A stretch of DNA of 64,000 nucleotides from Gryllotalpicola ginsengisoli DSM 22003. GTDB lineage: Bacteria > Actinomycetota > Actinomycetes > Actinomycetales > Microbacteriaceae. Where the stretch lies: assembly GCF_000419445.1 (NCBI RefSeq), contig NZ_AULK01000003.1:124001-188000 (forward strand), written 5' to 3'. The notes below the pieces were generated by a model that did no database searches, had not been told where the DNA came from, and saw only the letters and a list, made by a program, of their open reading frames with translations. A program made the position numbers and the translations under genes. Of the stretch, positions 33,322 through 41,182 are shown one piece after another; the stretch's first letter is position 1, and each line of letters opens with the position of its first letter.

Positions 33322-34614
33322 ATGACCGAGACAACCCCACCGGAGACACCGTTGGACCTCGACGTCGTCGTGCCGGTCTACAACGAGCAGGAGACGCTCG
33401 AGACGAGCGTGCGGCAGCTGCACGCCTACCTCAGCGGCGCCATGCCCGAGTCCTGGCGCATCACCATCGCCGACAACGCCAGCACGGACGAGACGCCGCG
33501 GATCGCGGACCGCCTGGCCGCCGAACTGCCGGGCACCGTGGCGGTGCACCTGCCCGAGAAGGGCCGCGGCCGCGCGCTGAAGGCCGTCTGGTCCGCCTCC
33601 CCCGCGCGCGTGCTGGTGTACCTCGACGAAGACCTCTCCACCGGGCTCGAGGCGCTGCGCCCGCTCGTGGCGCCGCTGCTGTCCGGCCACTCCGACCTCG
33701 CCATCGGCACCCGCCTCGCCGCCGGCTCCCGCGTGGTGCGCGGGGGGAAGCGCGAGTTCATCTCGCGCAGCTACAACCTGCTGCTGCGCACCCTGATGGA
33801 CGCGCGCTTCTCCGACGCGCAGTGCGGGTTCAAGGCGATCCGCTCAGACGTCGCACGGCGCCTGCTGCCGTACGTGCAGGACACCGGCTGGTTCTTCGAC
33901 ACGGAGCTGCTGGTGCTGGCCGAGCGCTCCGGCCTGCGCATCCACGAGGTGCCGGTCGACTGGGTGGACGACCCGCAGAGCTCGGTCGACATCGTGGCGA
34001 CCGCCGTCGCCGACCTCAAGGGCATGCTGCGCGTGAGCCGCGACCTCGCCCGCGGCCGGGTGCCCGTCGACGAGCTGTACGCCGAGTTCGGCCGGCACCC
34101 GCTGGCCGAGCGCGACGCCCGCCCCGGCCTGCTCGGCCAGCTGCTCAGCTTCGGTGTCATCGGCGCCCTGTCGACCATCGCCTACGCCCTCCTCTACCTG
34201 GGGCTCGCACACACCATGCCCGCGCAGGCCGCGAACTTCACCGCGCTGCTCGTCACGGCCGTCGCCAACACGGCGGCGAACCGCCGCTTCACCTTCGCCG
34301 TGCGCGGCCGGCGCCGCGCCGCCACTCACCACGCGCAGGCCCTCCTGGTCTTCGGCATCGCGTGGGCGATCACGAGCGGATCGCTGGTCGGCCTGCACGC
34401 GCTCGCCCCGCACGCGTCGGTGTTCACCGACGTCGGCGTCCTCACGATCGCGAACGTGGTCGCCACCCTGGTGCGCTTCCTGCTGCTGCGCGGCTGGGTC
34501 TTCCGGCGCACGGATGCCGCAGGCCGACGACCTTCCGAGGCGCCGCCGGCGCCGGCATCCGTCGCCCCCACCACTCTTCGAATCCCCTCCCCCGAGAAAG
34601 CGAGCCGACGATGA
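33322..34614 (+). CDS. Family 2 glycosyltransferase fused to GtrA-like membrane domain (YkcC-like)
   Basis: This 430-residue protein joins a cytoplasmic GT2 glycosyltransferase (about residues 10-245) to a four-segment GtrA-type membrane domain (about 270-400). The transferase shows DVVVPVYNEQETLE, ADNASTDETP, the metal-binding VYLDEDLSTG and GWFFDTELLVLAERSG, typical of enzymes charging polyprenyl-phosphate with a sugar (DPM/PglI-like). GtrA domains flip or hold the lipid-linked sugar. Its stop overlaps the next start (ATGA), and that gene encodes a GT39-like transferase. The pair parallels B. subtilis ykcC-ykcB. Together they probably decorate a cell-wall polymer with a lipid-carried sugar. 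Confidence 0.86.
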   Translation: MTETTPPETPLDLDVVVPVYNEQETLETSVRQLHAYLSGAMPESWRITIADNASTDETPRIADRLAAELPGTVAVHLPEKGRGRALKAVWSASPARVLVYLDEDLSTGLEALRPLVAPLLSGHSDLAIGTRLAAGSRVVRGGKREFISRSYNLLLRTLMDARFSDAQCGFKAIRSDVARRLLPYVQDTGWFFDTELLVLAERSGLRIHEVPVDWVDDPQSSVDIVATAVADLKGMLRVSRDLARGRVPVDELYAEFGRHPLAERDARPGLLGQLLSFGVIGALSTIAYALLYLGLAHTMPAQAANFTALLVTAVANTAANRRFTFAVRGRRRAATHHAQALLVFGIAWAITSGSLVGLHALAPHASVFTDVGVLTIANVVATLVRFLLLRGWVFRRTDAAGRRPSEAPPAPASVAPTTLRIPSPEKASRR

Positions 34615-36791
34615 GCACCGCGACTGCGACCACGACCCTCGTCGTGCCCGAGGCGCACGACGTCGAACGACCCCGCACCCGCACCCGCGCCCGCTGGGAG
34701 TGGCCCGCCTTCGGCGGCCTGCTGCTGCTCTCCGGCGTGCTGTACCTGTGGGATCTCGCCGCCAGCGGCTGGGCGAACTCGTTCTACGCCGCCGCCGTGC
34801 AGGCGGGCACCAAGAACTGGGAGGCGTTCTTCTACGGCTCCTCCGACGCCGGCAACTCGATCACCGTCGACAAGCCGCCCGCCAGCCTCTGGGTGATGGA
34901 GCTCTCCGCTCGCATCTTCGGCTTCAACTCCTGGAGCATGCTCGTGCCCGAGGCGCTGATGGGCGTCGCGACGGTCGCGATCCTGTTCGTCGCGGTGCGG
35001 CACCGCTTCGGCGCGGTCGCGGGCCTGGTCGCGGGCGGCACGCTCGCGCTCACGCCGGTCGCGGCGCTCATGTTCCGCTTCAACAACCCGGACGCGCTGC
35101 TCCTGCTGCTGCTCACGACCGCGGTCGTGTTCACGCTGCGCGCGATCGAGCGTGATCGGATGCGCTGGCTGCTGCTGGCCGGCGTGGCCGTCGGCCTCGG
35201 GTTCCTGACCAAGCAGCTGCAGGCGTTCCTGATCCTGCCCGTGCTGGCCGGCCTCTACTTCGCGTTCGCCCGCACCCGCATCGTCACCCGGCTGTGGCAC
35301 CTGCTCGCCGCGCTCGGCGCGATCATCGTCTCGGCCGGGTGGTGGGTCGCGATCGTCGAGCTGGTGCCGGCGAGCATGCGGCCCTACATCGGCGGCTCGC
35401 AGACCAACAGCTTCCTCGAGCTCACCTTCGGCTACAACGGCTTCGGCCGGCTCACCGGCGAGGAGACCGGCAGCGTCACCGGCGGCATGGGCGGCAACGG
35501 CGGGAGCATGTGGGGCGAGACCGGCCTGTTCCGCCTGTTCGGAAGCGAGTTCGGCGGCCAGATCTCGTGGCTCATCCCCGCCTCCCTGGCCCTGCTCGTG
35601 GCCTCGCTCGTGCTGATCGGCCGCGCGCCGCGCAGCGATGTGCGGCGCATCGCGATCATCGCCTTCGGCGGCTGGCTGCTCGTGACGCAGCTCGCGTTCA
35701 GCTTCATGGCCGGCATCTTCCACCCGTACTACACCGTCGCGCTGGCGGCGCCGATCGCCGGCCTGGTCGGGTCGGCGGGCGCCGTGGTCTGGCAGGCGCG
35801 GGAGCGCTGGTGGGTGCGCGGCGTGATCGCCGCCTGCTCGCTCGGCACCGCCGTGTGGGCGTGGGTGCTGCTCGAGCGGTCGAGCGACTGGCTGCCGTGG
35901 CTGAAGGTCGTCGTGCTTGTGCTCGGCATCCTGGGGGCGGCGCTCGTGCTGCTGCCCTGGCGGGTGCGGGGCCTCGCCCCGGCGACGCTCGCCGTGCTGC
36001 TGGCCGGGGGCCTCCTCGCCCCCGCCGCGTACACGATCGACACGGTCGCCACCCCGCACACCGGCGCGATCCCGAGCGCGGGGCCCTCCGTCACGACCTC
36101 GTTCGGCGGCGGCGGCTTCGGCGGGCGCGGCGGCGGCATGCCCGGCGCCGGCGGCAACGGCCCGGGCGGCGGAATGCCGGGCGCGGGCGGCAACGGCCAA
36201 GCCGGCGGCAACGGCCAGGCGCCCGGCAACGGGCAGGCCGGCGGCATGCCGGGCGGGTTCCCGGGCCAGAACGGCCAGGGAAGCCAGAACGGCCAGGGCG
36301 GCCAGAACAGCCAGGGCGGCCAGAACAGCCAGACCGACGGATTCGGCGGCGGCTTCGGCGGCGGCATGGGTGGCGGCGGCATGGGCGGCCTCCTCGGCGG
36401 CTCGTCGGTGAGCAGCGAGCTCGTCGAGAAGCTGTCGGCGGACGCATCCGATTACACGTGGGTCGCCGCGACGACCGGATCGAACAACGCCGCCAGCTAC
36501 CAGCTCGCGACCGGAGACCCGGTGATGCCGATCGGCGGATTCAACGGCAGCGACCCGTCGCCGACGCTGAAGCAGTTCGAGAAGTATGTGGCCGAGGGCA
36601 AGATCCACTACTACATCGGCGGCTCGGTGGGCCCGTCCAACGGCGGCAGCGACGCGGCGAGCAAGATCTCGGAGTGGGTGGCCGACCACTACACCGCCGA
36701 GACGGTCGACGGGGTGACGGTGTACGACCTGACCCAGGCGCCCACCGACGCGAGCTCCGACACGTCGACGAACTCGACGGTCGACTCCTAG
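34611..36791 (+). CDS. Membrane glycosyltransferase with Gly/Asn/Gln-rich outer region (YkcB-like)
   Basis: This 726-residue GT39-like membrane transferase should accept the lipid-linked sugar made by the upstream GT2-GtrA protein. The early outer loop has SSDAGNSITVDKPPASLWVMEL, with the DKPP motif typical of this subfamily, and about eleven membrane segments follow. Residues around 495-605 are a low-complexity tract of Gly, Asn, Gln and Met (units like GGMPGAGGNGQ and GGQNSQ). The C-terminal 120 residues form a soluble domain with WVAATTGSNNAASYQLATG and IHYYIGG, as in YkcB relatives. Start ATG 34611 overlaps the previous stop. The stop overlaps the convergent aldo/keto reductase stop. The outer domain is expected at the cell surface. 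Confidence 0.85.
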   Translation: MSTATATTTLVVPEAHDVERPRTRTRARWEWPAFGGLLLLSGVLYLWDLAASGWANSFYAAAVQAGTKNWEAFFYGSSDAGNSITVDKPPASLWVMELSARIFGFNSWSMLVPEALMGVATVAILFVAVRHRFGAVAGLVAGGTLALTPVAALMFRFNNPDALLLLLLTTAVVFTLRAIERDRMRWLLLAGVAVGLGFLTKQLQAFLILPVLAGLYFAFARTRIVTRLWHLLAALGAIIVSAGWWVAIVELVPASMRPYIGGSQTNSFLELTFGYNGFGRLTGEETGSVTGGMGGNGGSMWGETGLFRLFGSEFGGQISWLIPASLALLVASLVLIGRAPRSDVRRIAIIAFGGWLLVTQLAFSFMAGIFHPYYTVALAAPIAGLVGSAGAVVWQARERWWVRGVIAACSLGTAVWAWVLLERSSDWLPWLKVVVLVLGILGAALVLLPWRVRGLAPATLAVLLAGGLLAPAAYTIDTVATPHTGAIPSAGPSVTTSFGGGGFGGRGGGMPGAGGNGPGGGMPGAGGNGQAGGNGQAPGNGQAGGMPGGFPGQNGQGSQNGQGGQNSQGGQNSQTDGFGGGFGGGMGGGGMGGLLGGSSVSSELVEKLSADASDYTWVAATTGSNNAASYQLATGDPVMPIGGFNGSDPSPTLKQFEKYVAEGKIHYYIGGSVGPSNGGSDAASKISEWVADHYTAETVDGVTVYDLTQAPTDASSDTSTNSTVDS

Positions 36792-37579
36792 CGCGCGAGG
36801 CCTGCCAGCCGGCCGAGCTCCTCGTCGCTCAGCTCGAAGCCGAACACGTCCAGGTTCTCCCGCTGGTGCTCGGCCGAGCGCGAGCGCGGAATCGGCAGCA
36901 GCCCGTTCTGGAGGTGCCAGCGCAGCACGACCTGGTTGGGGGTGGCGCCGTGCGCCTCGGCGATGCCGGTCACCACCGGGTGCGACCGCCACTCGGCCGC
37001 GTGCTTCAGGGGGCTGTAGCTCTCGGTCAGAATGCCGTGGGCCGCGTTGGCCTCGCGCCACTCGGGGTGCTGCCCGAACAGGTCGACCGGGATCTGGTTC
37101 ACCGACGGGGTCACCCCGGTCTCGCCGATGATGCGCTCGAGCTGGTCGGGGTGGAAGTTGGAGACGCCGATCGACCGGGCGCGCCCCTGCTCCCGGAACT
37201 CGACGAGCGCCTTCCAGGTGTCGACGTAGAGGCCGTCCTCGGGCTCGGGCCAGTGGATCAGGTAGAGGTCGACGCGGTCGAGCCCGAGCGTCTCGAGGGT
37301 CGTGTCGAACGCGCGGCGGGTCTTGTCCAGACCGTGGTGGCCGTTGGGCACCTTGCTGGTCACGAATACCTCGTCGCGCGCGATTCCCGAGCGACGGATG
37401 CCGGCTCCCACGGCGTCCTCGTTGCCGTAGCTGTACGCCGTGTCGATGAGCCGGTAGCCGAGACCGATCGCCGTCGCGATCGATTCGGCCCCGGCGTCTC
37501 CGTTGAGGCTGTAGGTGCCGAGGCCGATGGCCGGCAGGTACGTGTCGTCATTGAGTCGGTACTGCGGGATGTCTGCCAT
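36788..37579 (-). CDS. Aldo/keto reductase
   Basis: This is a 263-residue NADPH-dependent aldo/keto reductase with a TIM-barrel fold that reduces aldehydes or ketones in the cytoplasm. The catalytic tetrad is recognisable: Asp in LIDTAYSYGNE with its Tyr, Lys in VFVTSKVPNGHHG, and His in DLYLIHWPEP. Cofactor-binding marks are IGVSNFHPDQL and IPRSRSAEHQRENLDVF. It looks like the 2,5-diketo-gluconate reductase branch (AKR5). The stop codon overlaps the convergent ykcB-like gene by a few bases, so their transcripts are antisense at the ends. Upstream, transcribed the other way, is the CIRCE element. Confidence 0.92.
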   Translation of the reverse strand: MADIPQYRLNDDTYLPAIGLGTYSLNGDAGAESIATAIGLGYRLIDTAYSYGNEDAVGAGIRRSGIARDEVFVTSKVPNGHHGLDKTRRAFDTTLETLGLDRVDLYLIHWPEPEDGLYVDTWKALVEFREQGRARSIGVSNFHPDQLERIIGETGVTPSVNQIPVDLFGQHPEWREANAAHGILTESYSPLKHAAEWRSHPVVTGIAEAHGATPNQVVLRWHLQNGLLPIPRSRSAEHQRENLDVFGFELSDEELGRLAGLAR

Positions 37580-37942
37580 GTCGCCAGGCTATGCCCGTGT
37601 GCGCCGGTGCCGGGCGGCCGGCCTTGCGGCGGTCGACTGTTGGCACTCGAGGGCGGAGAGTGCTAATACTGAAGGTGACGCCGCGGAGCCTGCGCGAAGC
37701 GGCGTCCACCGGCGGTTCCGCGCCCGGCGCGGGCCGCGCTGCCTGACCTGCCGGTCCGGATGCCCGGGTTCACGACGACCCGAAGACTCCGCCCCGCTCG
37801 CGAGCAGCAGACGCCGCCACCGACTCGGAAGCGGTGCAGGGCGATCTGGCATCCGATGCGGGAACCCGGGCTCTGGATCGGCGCGCTTCGCCGCCGAACG
37901 CACCCGAACCCGAACGCATCCGATCCCGAAGGAGTCGCCCCC
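37580..37942. other. Gene-free stretch with CIRCE promoter and long leader
   Basis: This region separates the aldo/keto reductase start from the next credible gene. Besides the CIRCE element I see no convincing coding sequence. The open frames here are arginine- and proline-rich shadows. If transcription starts just after the CIRCE site, the small membrane protein would have an untranslated leader of about 270 bases. Confidence 0.5.
37640..37666 (+). promoter_or_regulatory. CIRCE element (HrcA operator)
   Basis: TTGGCACTC, nine bases, then GAGTGCTAA. This matches the CIRCE consensus TTAGCACTC-N9-GAGTGCTAA at 17 of 18 arm positions. It may overlap its own promoter: TTGGCA and TAATAC lie 18 bases apart across the element. 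HrcA normally uses CIRCE to hold groES/groEL off until heat shock, but no chaperonin gene is nearby. The first good rightward gene is the small membrane protein and then a GH13 enzyme. Confidence 0.88.
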
Positions 37943-38293
37943 GTGACCGCCCCGGTCGCCACCCGCCCGCCCCGTCGCCCGGCATCCCGTTCCGCTCGCT
38001 CCGCCTCCGCCGGCGGAACCGCCCACCTCGCCCGGCCCCGCCCCGTGCGCAGTCTGCCCCCCGAGCTGCTGTGCGTGGACCTCGCCGACCCCGGCACCGA
38101 TCCTCTCGCCGACCGGGCCGTCGAGCCCGTCTTCGACCGCGCCGAAAGCGAGACGCGACTCGACTTCGCCCCGGCGCCGTGCGAGCCGAGCGCGCGCCTC
38201 CTGCTCACCTGCAGCGCGATCGTCGCCGGCGTGGTCTCGGCCGCGGTGATCACCGGTGCGGCCATGGTGCACATGACGGTGCTGATCCACTGA
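37943..38293 (+). CDS. Small membrane protein of unknown function behind the CIRCE element
   Basis: I do not recognise this 116-residue protein. GTG 37943 is preceded by AAGGAG at good spacing. Residues 1-40 are basic and Arg/Pro/Ala/Ser-rich. The middle is acidic (VDLADPGTDPLADRAVEPVF), and residues 88-112 form a hydrophobic helix (LLLTCSAIVAGVVSAAVITGAAM) ending near the C-terminus, so it looks tail-anchored. The stop codon falls at the junction of a 17-bp tandem duplication. The GH13 gene follows 116 bases later on the same strand. Codon use fits the genome, and the gene is likely but not certain to be real. Confidence 0.55.
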   Translation: MTAPVATRPPRRPASRSARSASAGGTAHLARPRPVRSLPPELLCVDLADPGTDPLADRAVEPVFDRAESETRLDFAPAPCEPSARLLLTCSAIVAGVVSAAVITGAAMVHMTVLIH

Positions 38294-38307
38294 CGGTGCT
38301 GATCCAC
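38274..38307. repeat. 17-bp tandem duplication across a stop codon
   Basis: TGACGGTGCTGATCCAC occurs twice with no spacer. The second copy begins with the TGA stop of the small membrane protein. The duplication is exact, which suggests that it is recent. Confidence 0.85.
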
Positions 38308-38408
38308 TGACCGCGGTCGCCCACTGCTGCGCGCACTCGCCGAGCGCCGACGCCTGCGACAACGGATGCGACGTGTCGCCGCCTGCCCGGCGGGGAACTT
38401 CTCCCGCC

Positions 38409-40070
38409 ATGAAGATCACAGACACCGGCGACGTGTGGTGGAAGACCGCCGTCGTCTACTGCCTGGACGTCAAGACGTTCCTGGACTGGAACGGCGACGG
38501 GTGCGGCGACTTCGTCGGGCTCGGGCAGCGCATCGACTACCTGGCGAGCCTCGGCGTGACCTGCCTGTGGCTCATGCCGGTGCACCCGGCCGGCGGCATC
38601 GACGACGGCTACGACGTGAAGGACTACTACGCCGTCGACGAGCGGCTCGGCACCCTCGGCGACTTCGTCGAGATGGTGCGGGTCGCGCGCGACCGGGGCA
38701 TCCGCGTGATCCTCGATCTCGTCGTGCAGCACACCTCGGACGAGCATCCGTGGTTCGTACAGGCGCGCGAGAGCGTCGACTCGCCGCTGCGCGACTTCTA
38801 CATCTGGCGCAAGGAGGTGCCGCAGGAGAACCCGCAGGACAACGCGTTCCCCGGCGCGGAGGACGGCGTGTGGAACCTGGACGAGAAGACCGGCGAGTAC
38901 TACCGGCACCAGTTCTACGGGCACGAGCCCGACCTCAACCTCAGCAACCCGCAGGTGCGCGACGAGATCGCGAAGCTGGCCGGGTTCTGGCTCGAGCTCG
39001 GCATCTCGGGGTTCCGTGTCGACGCCGTGCCGTTCCTGCTCAGCGGCGACGCGCCGGGGGCGAGCGCGAGCGAGATTCACGGCTACCTGCGGGCGCTGCG
39101 GTCCTTTCTCGGCCGCCGCCGCGGCGACGCGATGCTGCTCGGCGAGGTCAACCTGCCGCGCGACGAGCAGCTCGAATACTTCGGTGCCGACGAGGCCGAC
39201 GAGCTGACCATGCAGTTCGACTTCATCGGCATGCAGGCCATGTACCTCTCGCTCGCCCGGCGGGATGCCGGGCCGCTGCGCACGGCGCTCGAAGGCCGGC
39301 CGCCGCTTCCGCCCGACAGCCAGTGGGCGAACTTCGTGCGCAACCACGACGAGCTCACCCTCGACAAGCTGTCGCCGGAGGAGCGGCAAGAGGTCTTCGA
39401 CGCGTTCGGACCGGAAGAACGGATGCAGGCCTACGGGCGGGGCCTGCGCCGCCGGCTGCCGCCCATGCTGGACGGCGACCAGCGCCGGCTGCGCATGGTG
39501 TACAGCCTGCTGTTCGCGCTGCCGGGAACGCCCGTGCTCTTCTACGGCGAGGAGATCGGCATGGGCGAGAACCTGAACGCGAAGGAGCGCCTGGCCGTGC
39601 GCACACCGATGCAGTGGACCGCCGCGCCCGACGGAGGGTTCTCGACCGCGGACACGCTCGTCGCCGACGTGGTCGAGGGCGATTTCGGGCCCGAGAAGGT
39701 CAACGTCGAGGAGCAGCGCAACGATCCGGGCTCGCTGCTCACCTTCGTCACGCGCCTCGCCCAGCGCTACCGCGAGTGCCCCGAGCTCGCCTGGGGCGAC
39801 GTCGTCGTGCTCGACCAGCCGAATTCGGCGGTGCTCGCCCTGCTTTGCCGCTGGGACGACGAGGCGATGGTCACCCTGCACAACTTCGCGGACGAGCCGG
39901 GCGACATCGAGCTGCAGCTCGACGGGGTGCCGCAGGACTCGCGCCTCATCGACCTGTTCGAGAACGAGCCGCTCGACATCGGCGAAGACGGTCGGACCAC
40001 CGTGCCGCTCGAGGGCTTCGGCCACCGCTGGCTGCGCATCGTCGAACCGGGCAGCCGCCGCCTGCTCTAG
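38409..40070 (+). CDS. GH13 alpha-amylase family enzyme, trehalose synthase-like
   Basis: This is a 553-residue cytoplasmic enzyme of the alpha-amylase family with no signal peptide. The opening WWKTAVVYCLDVKTFLDWNG, the early GLGQRIDYLASLGVTCLWLMPV and VILDLVVQHTSDEHPWF follow the trehalose synthase/maltosyl group. Catalytic residues are nucleophile Asp205 (GFRVDAVPF), acid/base Glu246 (LLGEVN) and stabiliser Asp314 (RNHDELTL). A short C-terminal beta domain ends it. True TreS enzymes open WYKDAVFYEVHVRSF-like and act on maltose. This shorter relative could be a glucosyl-isomerase or hydrolase. I chose ATG 38409 at the conserved start. It may share the CIRCE-controlled transcript upstream. 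Confidence 0.84.
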   Translation: MKITDTGDVWWKTAVVYCLDVKTFLDWNGDGCGDFVGLGQRIDYLASLGVTCLWLMPVHPAGGIDDGYDVKDYYAVDERLGTLGDFVEMVRVARDRGIRVILDLVVQHTSDEHPWFVQARESVDSPLRDFYIWRKEVPQENPQDNAFPGAEDGVWNLDEKTGEYYRHQFYGHEPDLNLSNPQVRDEIAKLAGFWLELGISGFRVDAVPFLLSGDAPGASASEIHGYLRALRSFLGRRRGDAMLLGEVNLPRDEQLEYFGADEADELTMQFDFIGMQAMYLSLARRDAGPLRTALEGRPPLPPDSQWANFVRNHDELTLDKLSPEERQEVFDAFGPEERMQAYGRGLRRRLPPMLDGDQRRLRMVYSLLFALPGTPVLFYGEEIGMGENLNAKERLAVRTPMQWTAAPDGGFSTADTLVADVVEGDFGPEKVNVEEQRNDPGSLLTFVTRLAQRYRECPELAWGDVVVLDQPNSAVLALLCRWDDEAMVTLHNFADEPGDIELQLDGVPQDSRLIDLFENEPLDIGEDGRTTVPLEGFGHRWLRIVEPGSRRLL

Positions 40071-40376
40071 CCGCGGTGCCGCCGGCGACTCACCGGTCGA
40101 CGCCAAGCGGTCCTGCTGGTCGACTCACGCCATAGGCGTGAATGGAGACCCGCGGCACGCCGACCAGCGCGCCACGACTGGTCATTCTGGTCTCTCGCCG
40201 TCAATGTGGTTTGCGTCCCTCTTCGCCTGCGCCCCGGAGAGCCGTTCGCGGATGTCGCATCTTTGCATTTCCCCACTTGCCATACTGCGAATGGGTCATG
40301 CCAGAGTCGTATCTTCAACTCGAGAAGTCGAGCGTGTACTTCGGGTCGAAGGCGAATACGGCCGGTGCTAGCACGT
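40071..40376. other. Gene-free stretch with lower GC beside the toxin-antitoxin pair
   Basis: This 306-base gap holds one hairpin repeat (40115-40150), then sequence visibly poorer in GC than its surroundings, with TA-containing and AAG-rich runs near 40255-40365. No complete gene is credible. A stretch encoding MPESYLQLEKSSVYFGSKAN from 40299 looks coding-like but is open only briefly and could be a gene remnant. Confidence 0.4.
40115..40150. repeat. Hairpin repeat of the GCTGGTCGAC family, copy 1
   Basis: GCTGGTCGACTCACGCC, AT, AGGCGTGAATGGAGACC. The inner arms CACGCC/GGCGTG pair perfectly and the outer GGTC/GACC pair again. The second copy is at 63456-63494, matching at all but a few positions. 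Confidence 0.75.
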
Positions 40377-40778
40377 TCAGGCCTCGTCTACCGGGTCGTG
40401 CCACGGGTAGCCAAGACGCTCTGCCGCGGCTTTCATGCCGGCGTCGTGCGTCACGATGGTCGCGTCCAAGCCGGCTGCGATCACGGAGCCAAGGTGGATC
40501 GCGTCGAGAGTCTTGACGTGTGGTTCGATCGCCTCGGCGGCGGCCAGTACACCTGCACCGACGGGGACAAGAGCGAGTACGTCGAGGATCTCGTCTCGGA
40601 GCGTCACTGGCAACTGCTCGCGGCGCAGGACCCGGGTGAGTTCCGTGCGCAGTAGACGCGAGGAGATGAGGTCATGCTCAGGATCGGCACTGACCCGGTC
40701 GATCCATTCGGCAGCCGACGACGAGTGCCCCAGCAACGCCCTTAATGCGACGGAGGTGTCCAGGTAGTACGTCGTCAC
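40377..40778 (-). CDS. PIN-domain ribonuclease toxin, VapC-like
   Basis: This 133-residue PIN-domain protein is a metal-dependent RNase that blocks growth when its antitoxin is lost. The acidic active-site set is Asp7 (YYLDTS), Glu46 (LRTELTRV), Asp93 (KTLDAIHLGSV) and Asp113 (IVTHDAGM), so it looks intact. The start overlaps the antitoxin stop by four bases, the usual antitoxin-toxin coupling. VapC toxins cut tRNA or rRNA loops, and the target of this one is unknown. Base composition around it is somewhat lower in GC than neighbouring genes, in line with horizontal gain. Confidence 0.9.
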   Translation of the reverse strand: MTTYYLDTSVALRALLGHSSSAAEWIDRVSADPEHDLISSRLLRTELTRVLRREQLPVTLRDEILDVLALVPVGAGVLAAAEAIEPHVKTLDAIHLGSVIAAGLDATIVTHDAGMKAAAERLGYPWHDPVDEA

Positions 40779-41023
40779 CGGTCGCGCTCGTCATCAAGGA
40801 GTTCATCGACGTTCTGTGCTGTTCGCAGAACATGCGGCGGCAACTGCGCCAGCCGTGAGCCGCTCCTTCGCTTTCGCGCAATGAGCGGAACTCCGGAACC
40901 AAGCGGCACGACCCGTGCGACCTCGTGGTCGTGCCGAGTGATCGTGTAGGTCTCTCCCGCTTCGACGTCGGCGAGCATCGCCGTGGGGTTCTGCCGCAAC
41001 TGCCCGACCGTGATCGTCTTCAT
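40775..41023 (-). CDS. Phd/YefM-type antitoxin, VapB role
   Basis: This 82-residue antitoxin should neutralise the downstream VapC-like toxin and repress the pair. MKTITVGQLRQNPTAMLADVEAGETYTITRHDHEVARVVPL is the classic Phd/YefM N-terminal DNA-binding fold. The C-terminal part (LPPHVLRTAQNVDELLDDERDR) is the toxin-binding tail. I chose ATG 41023 because a longer frame would read through the adjacent tRNA. The gene begins only 12 bases after the tRNA-Gly 3' end on the same strand, so the tRNA promoter could feed it. Its stop overlaps the toxin start. Confidence 0.88.
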   Translation of the reverse strand: MKTITVGQLRQNPTAMLADVEAGETYTITRHDHEVARVVPLGSGVPLIARKRRSGSRLAQLPPHVLRTAQNVDELLDDERDR

Positions 41024-41035
41024 GATTCGAGGATA

Positions 41036-41109
41036 TGGAGCCGCTGACGGGAATCGAACCCGCGCTGTCTGCTTGGGAAGCAGAAGTTCTGCCATTGAAC
41101 TACAGCGGC
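41036..41109 (-). tRNA. tRNA-Gly (anticodon CCC)
   Basis: Read on the minus strand, GCCGCTG pairs with CAGCGGC as a 7-bp acceptor stem. The D arm is GTTC/GAAC, the anticodon stem TCTGC/GCAGA encloses TTCCCAA (anticodon CCC), and the T arm is GCGGG TTCGAAT CCCGT. A discriminator T and an encoded CCA end follow (41036-41039). It reads GGG glycine codons. A likely -10, TAACAT, lies upstream of its 5' end near 41130. Confidence 0.93.
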
Positions 41110-41182
41110 ATCGCCCCGAGGGGCTCGACCTATGTTAGCCGCACCCTCTGAGACATGGGCAATCGGGCCCCGGCCGCGGCGG

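Noticed and set aside
32712-36791. A 1359-codon open frame spanning the monooxygenase, GT2 and YkcB-like genes
   Set aside because: Only its last 726 codons are the real YkcB-like gene (start 34611). The rest is an Arg/Pro/Gly-rich shadow of the GT2 gene in another frame, a common effect of very high GC.
41024-41095. Longer start for the antitoxin reading through the tRNA
   Set aside because: The extra residues (RVRFPSAAP-type) are the translation of the tRNA-Gly gene, a frequent false extension. ATG 41023 matches the Phd family start.
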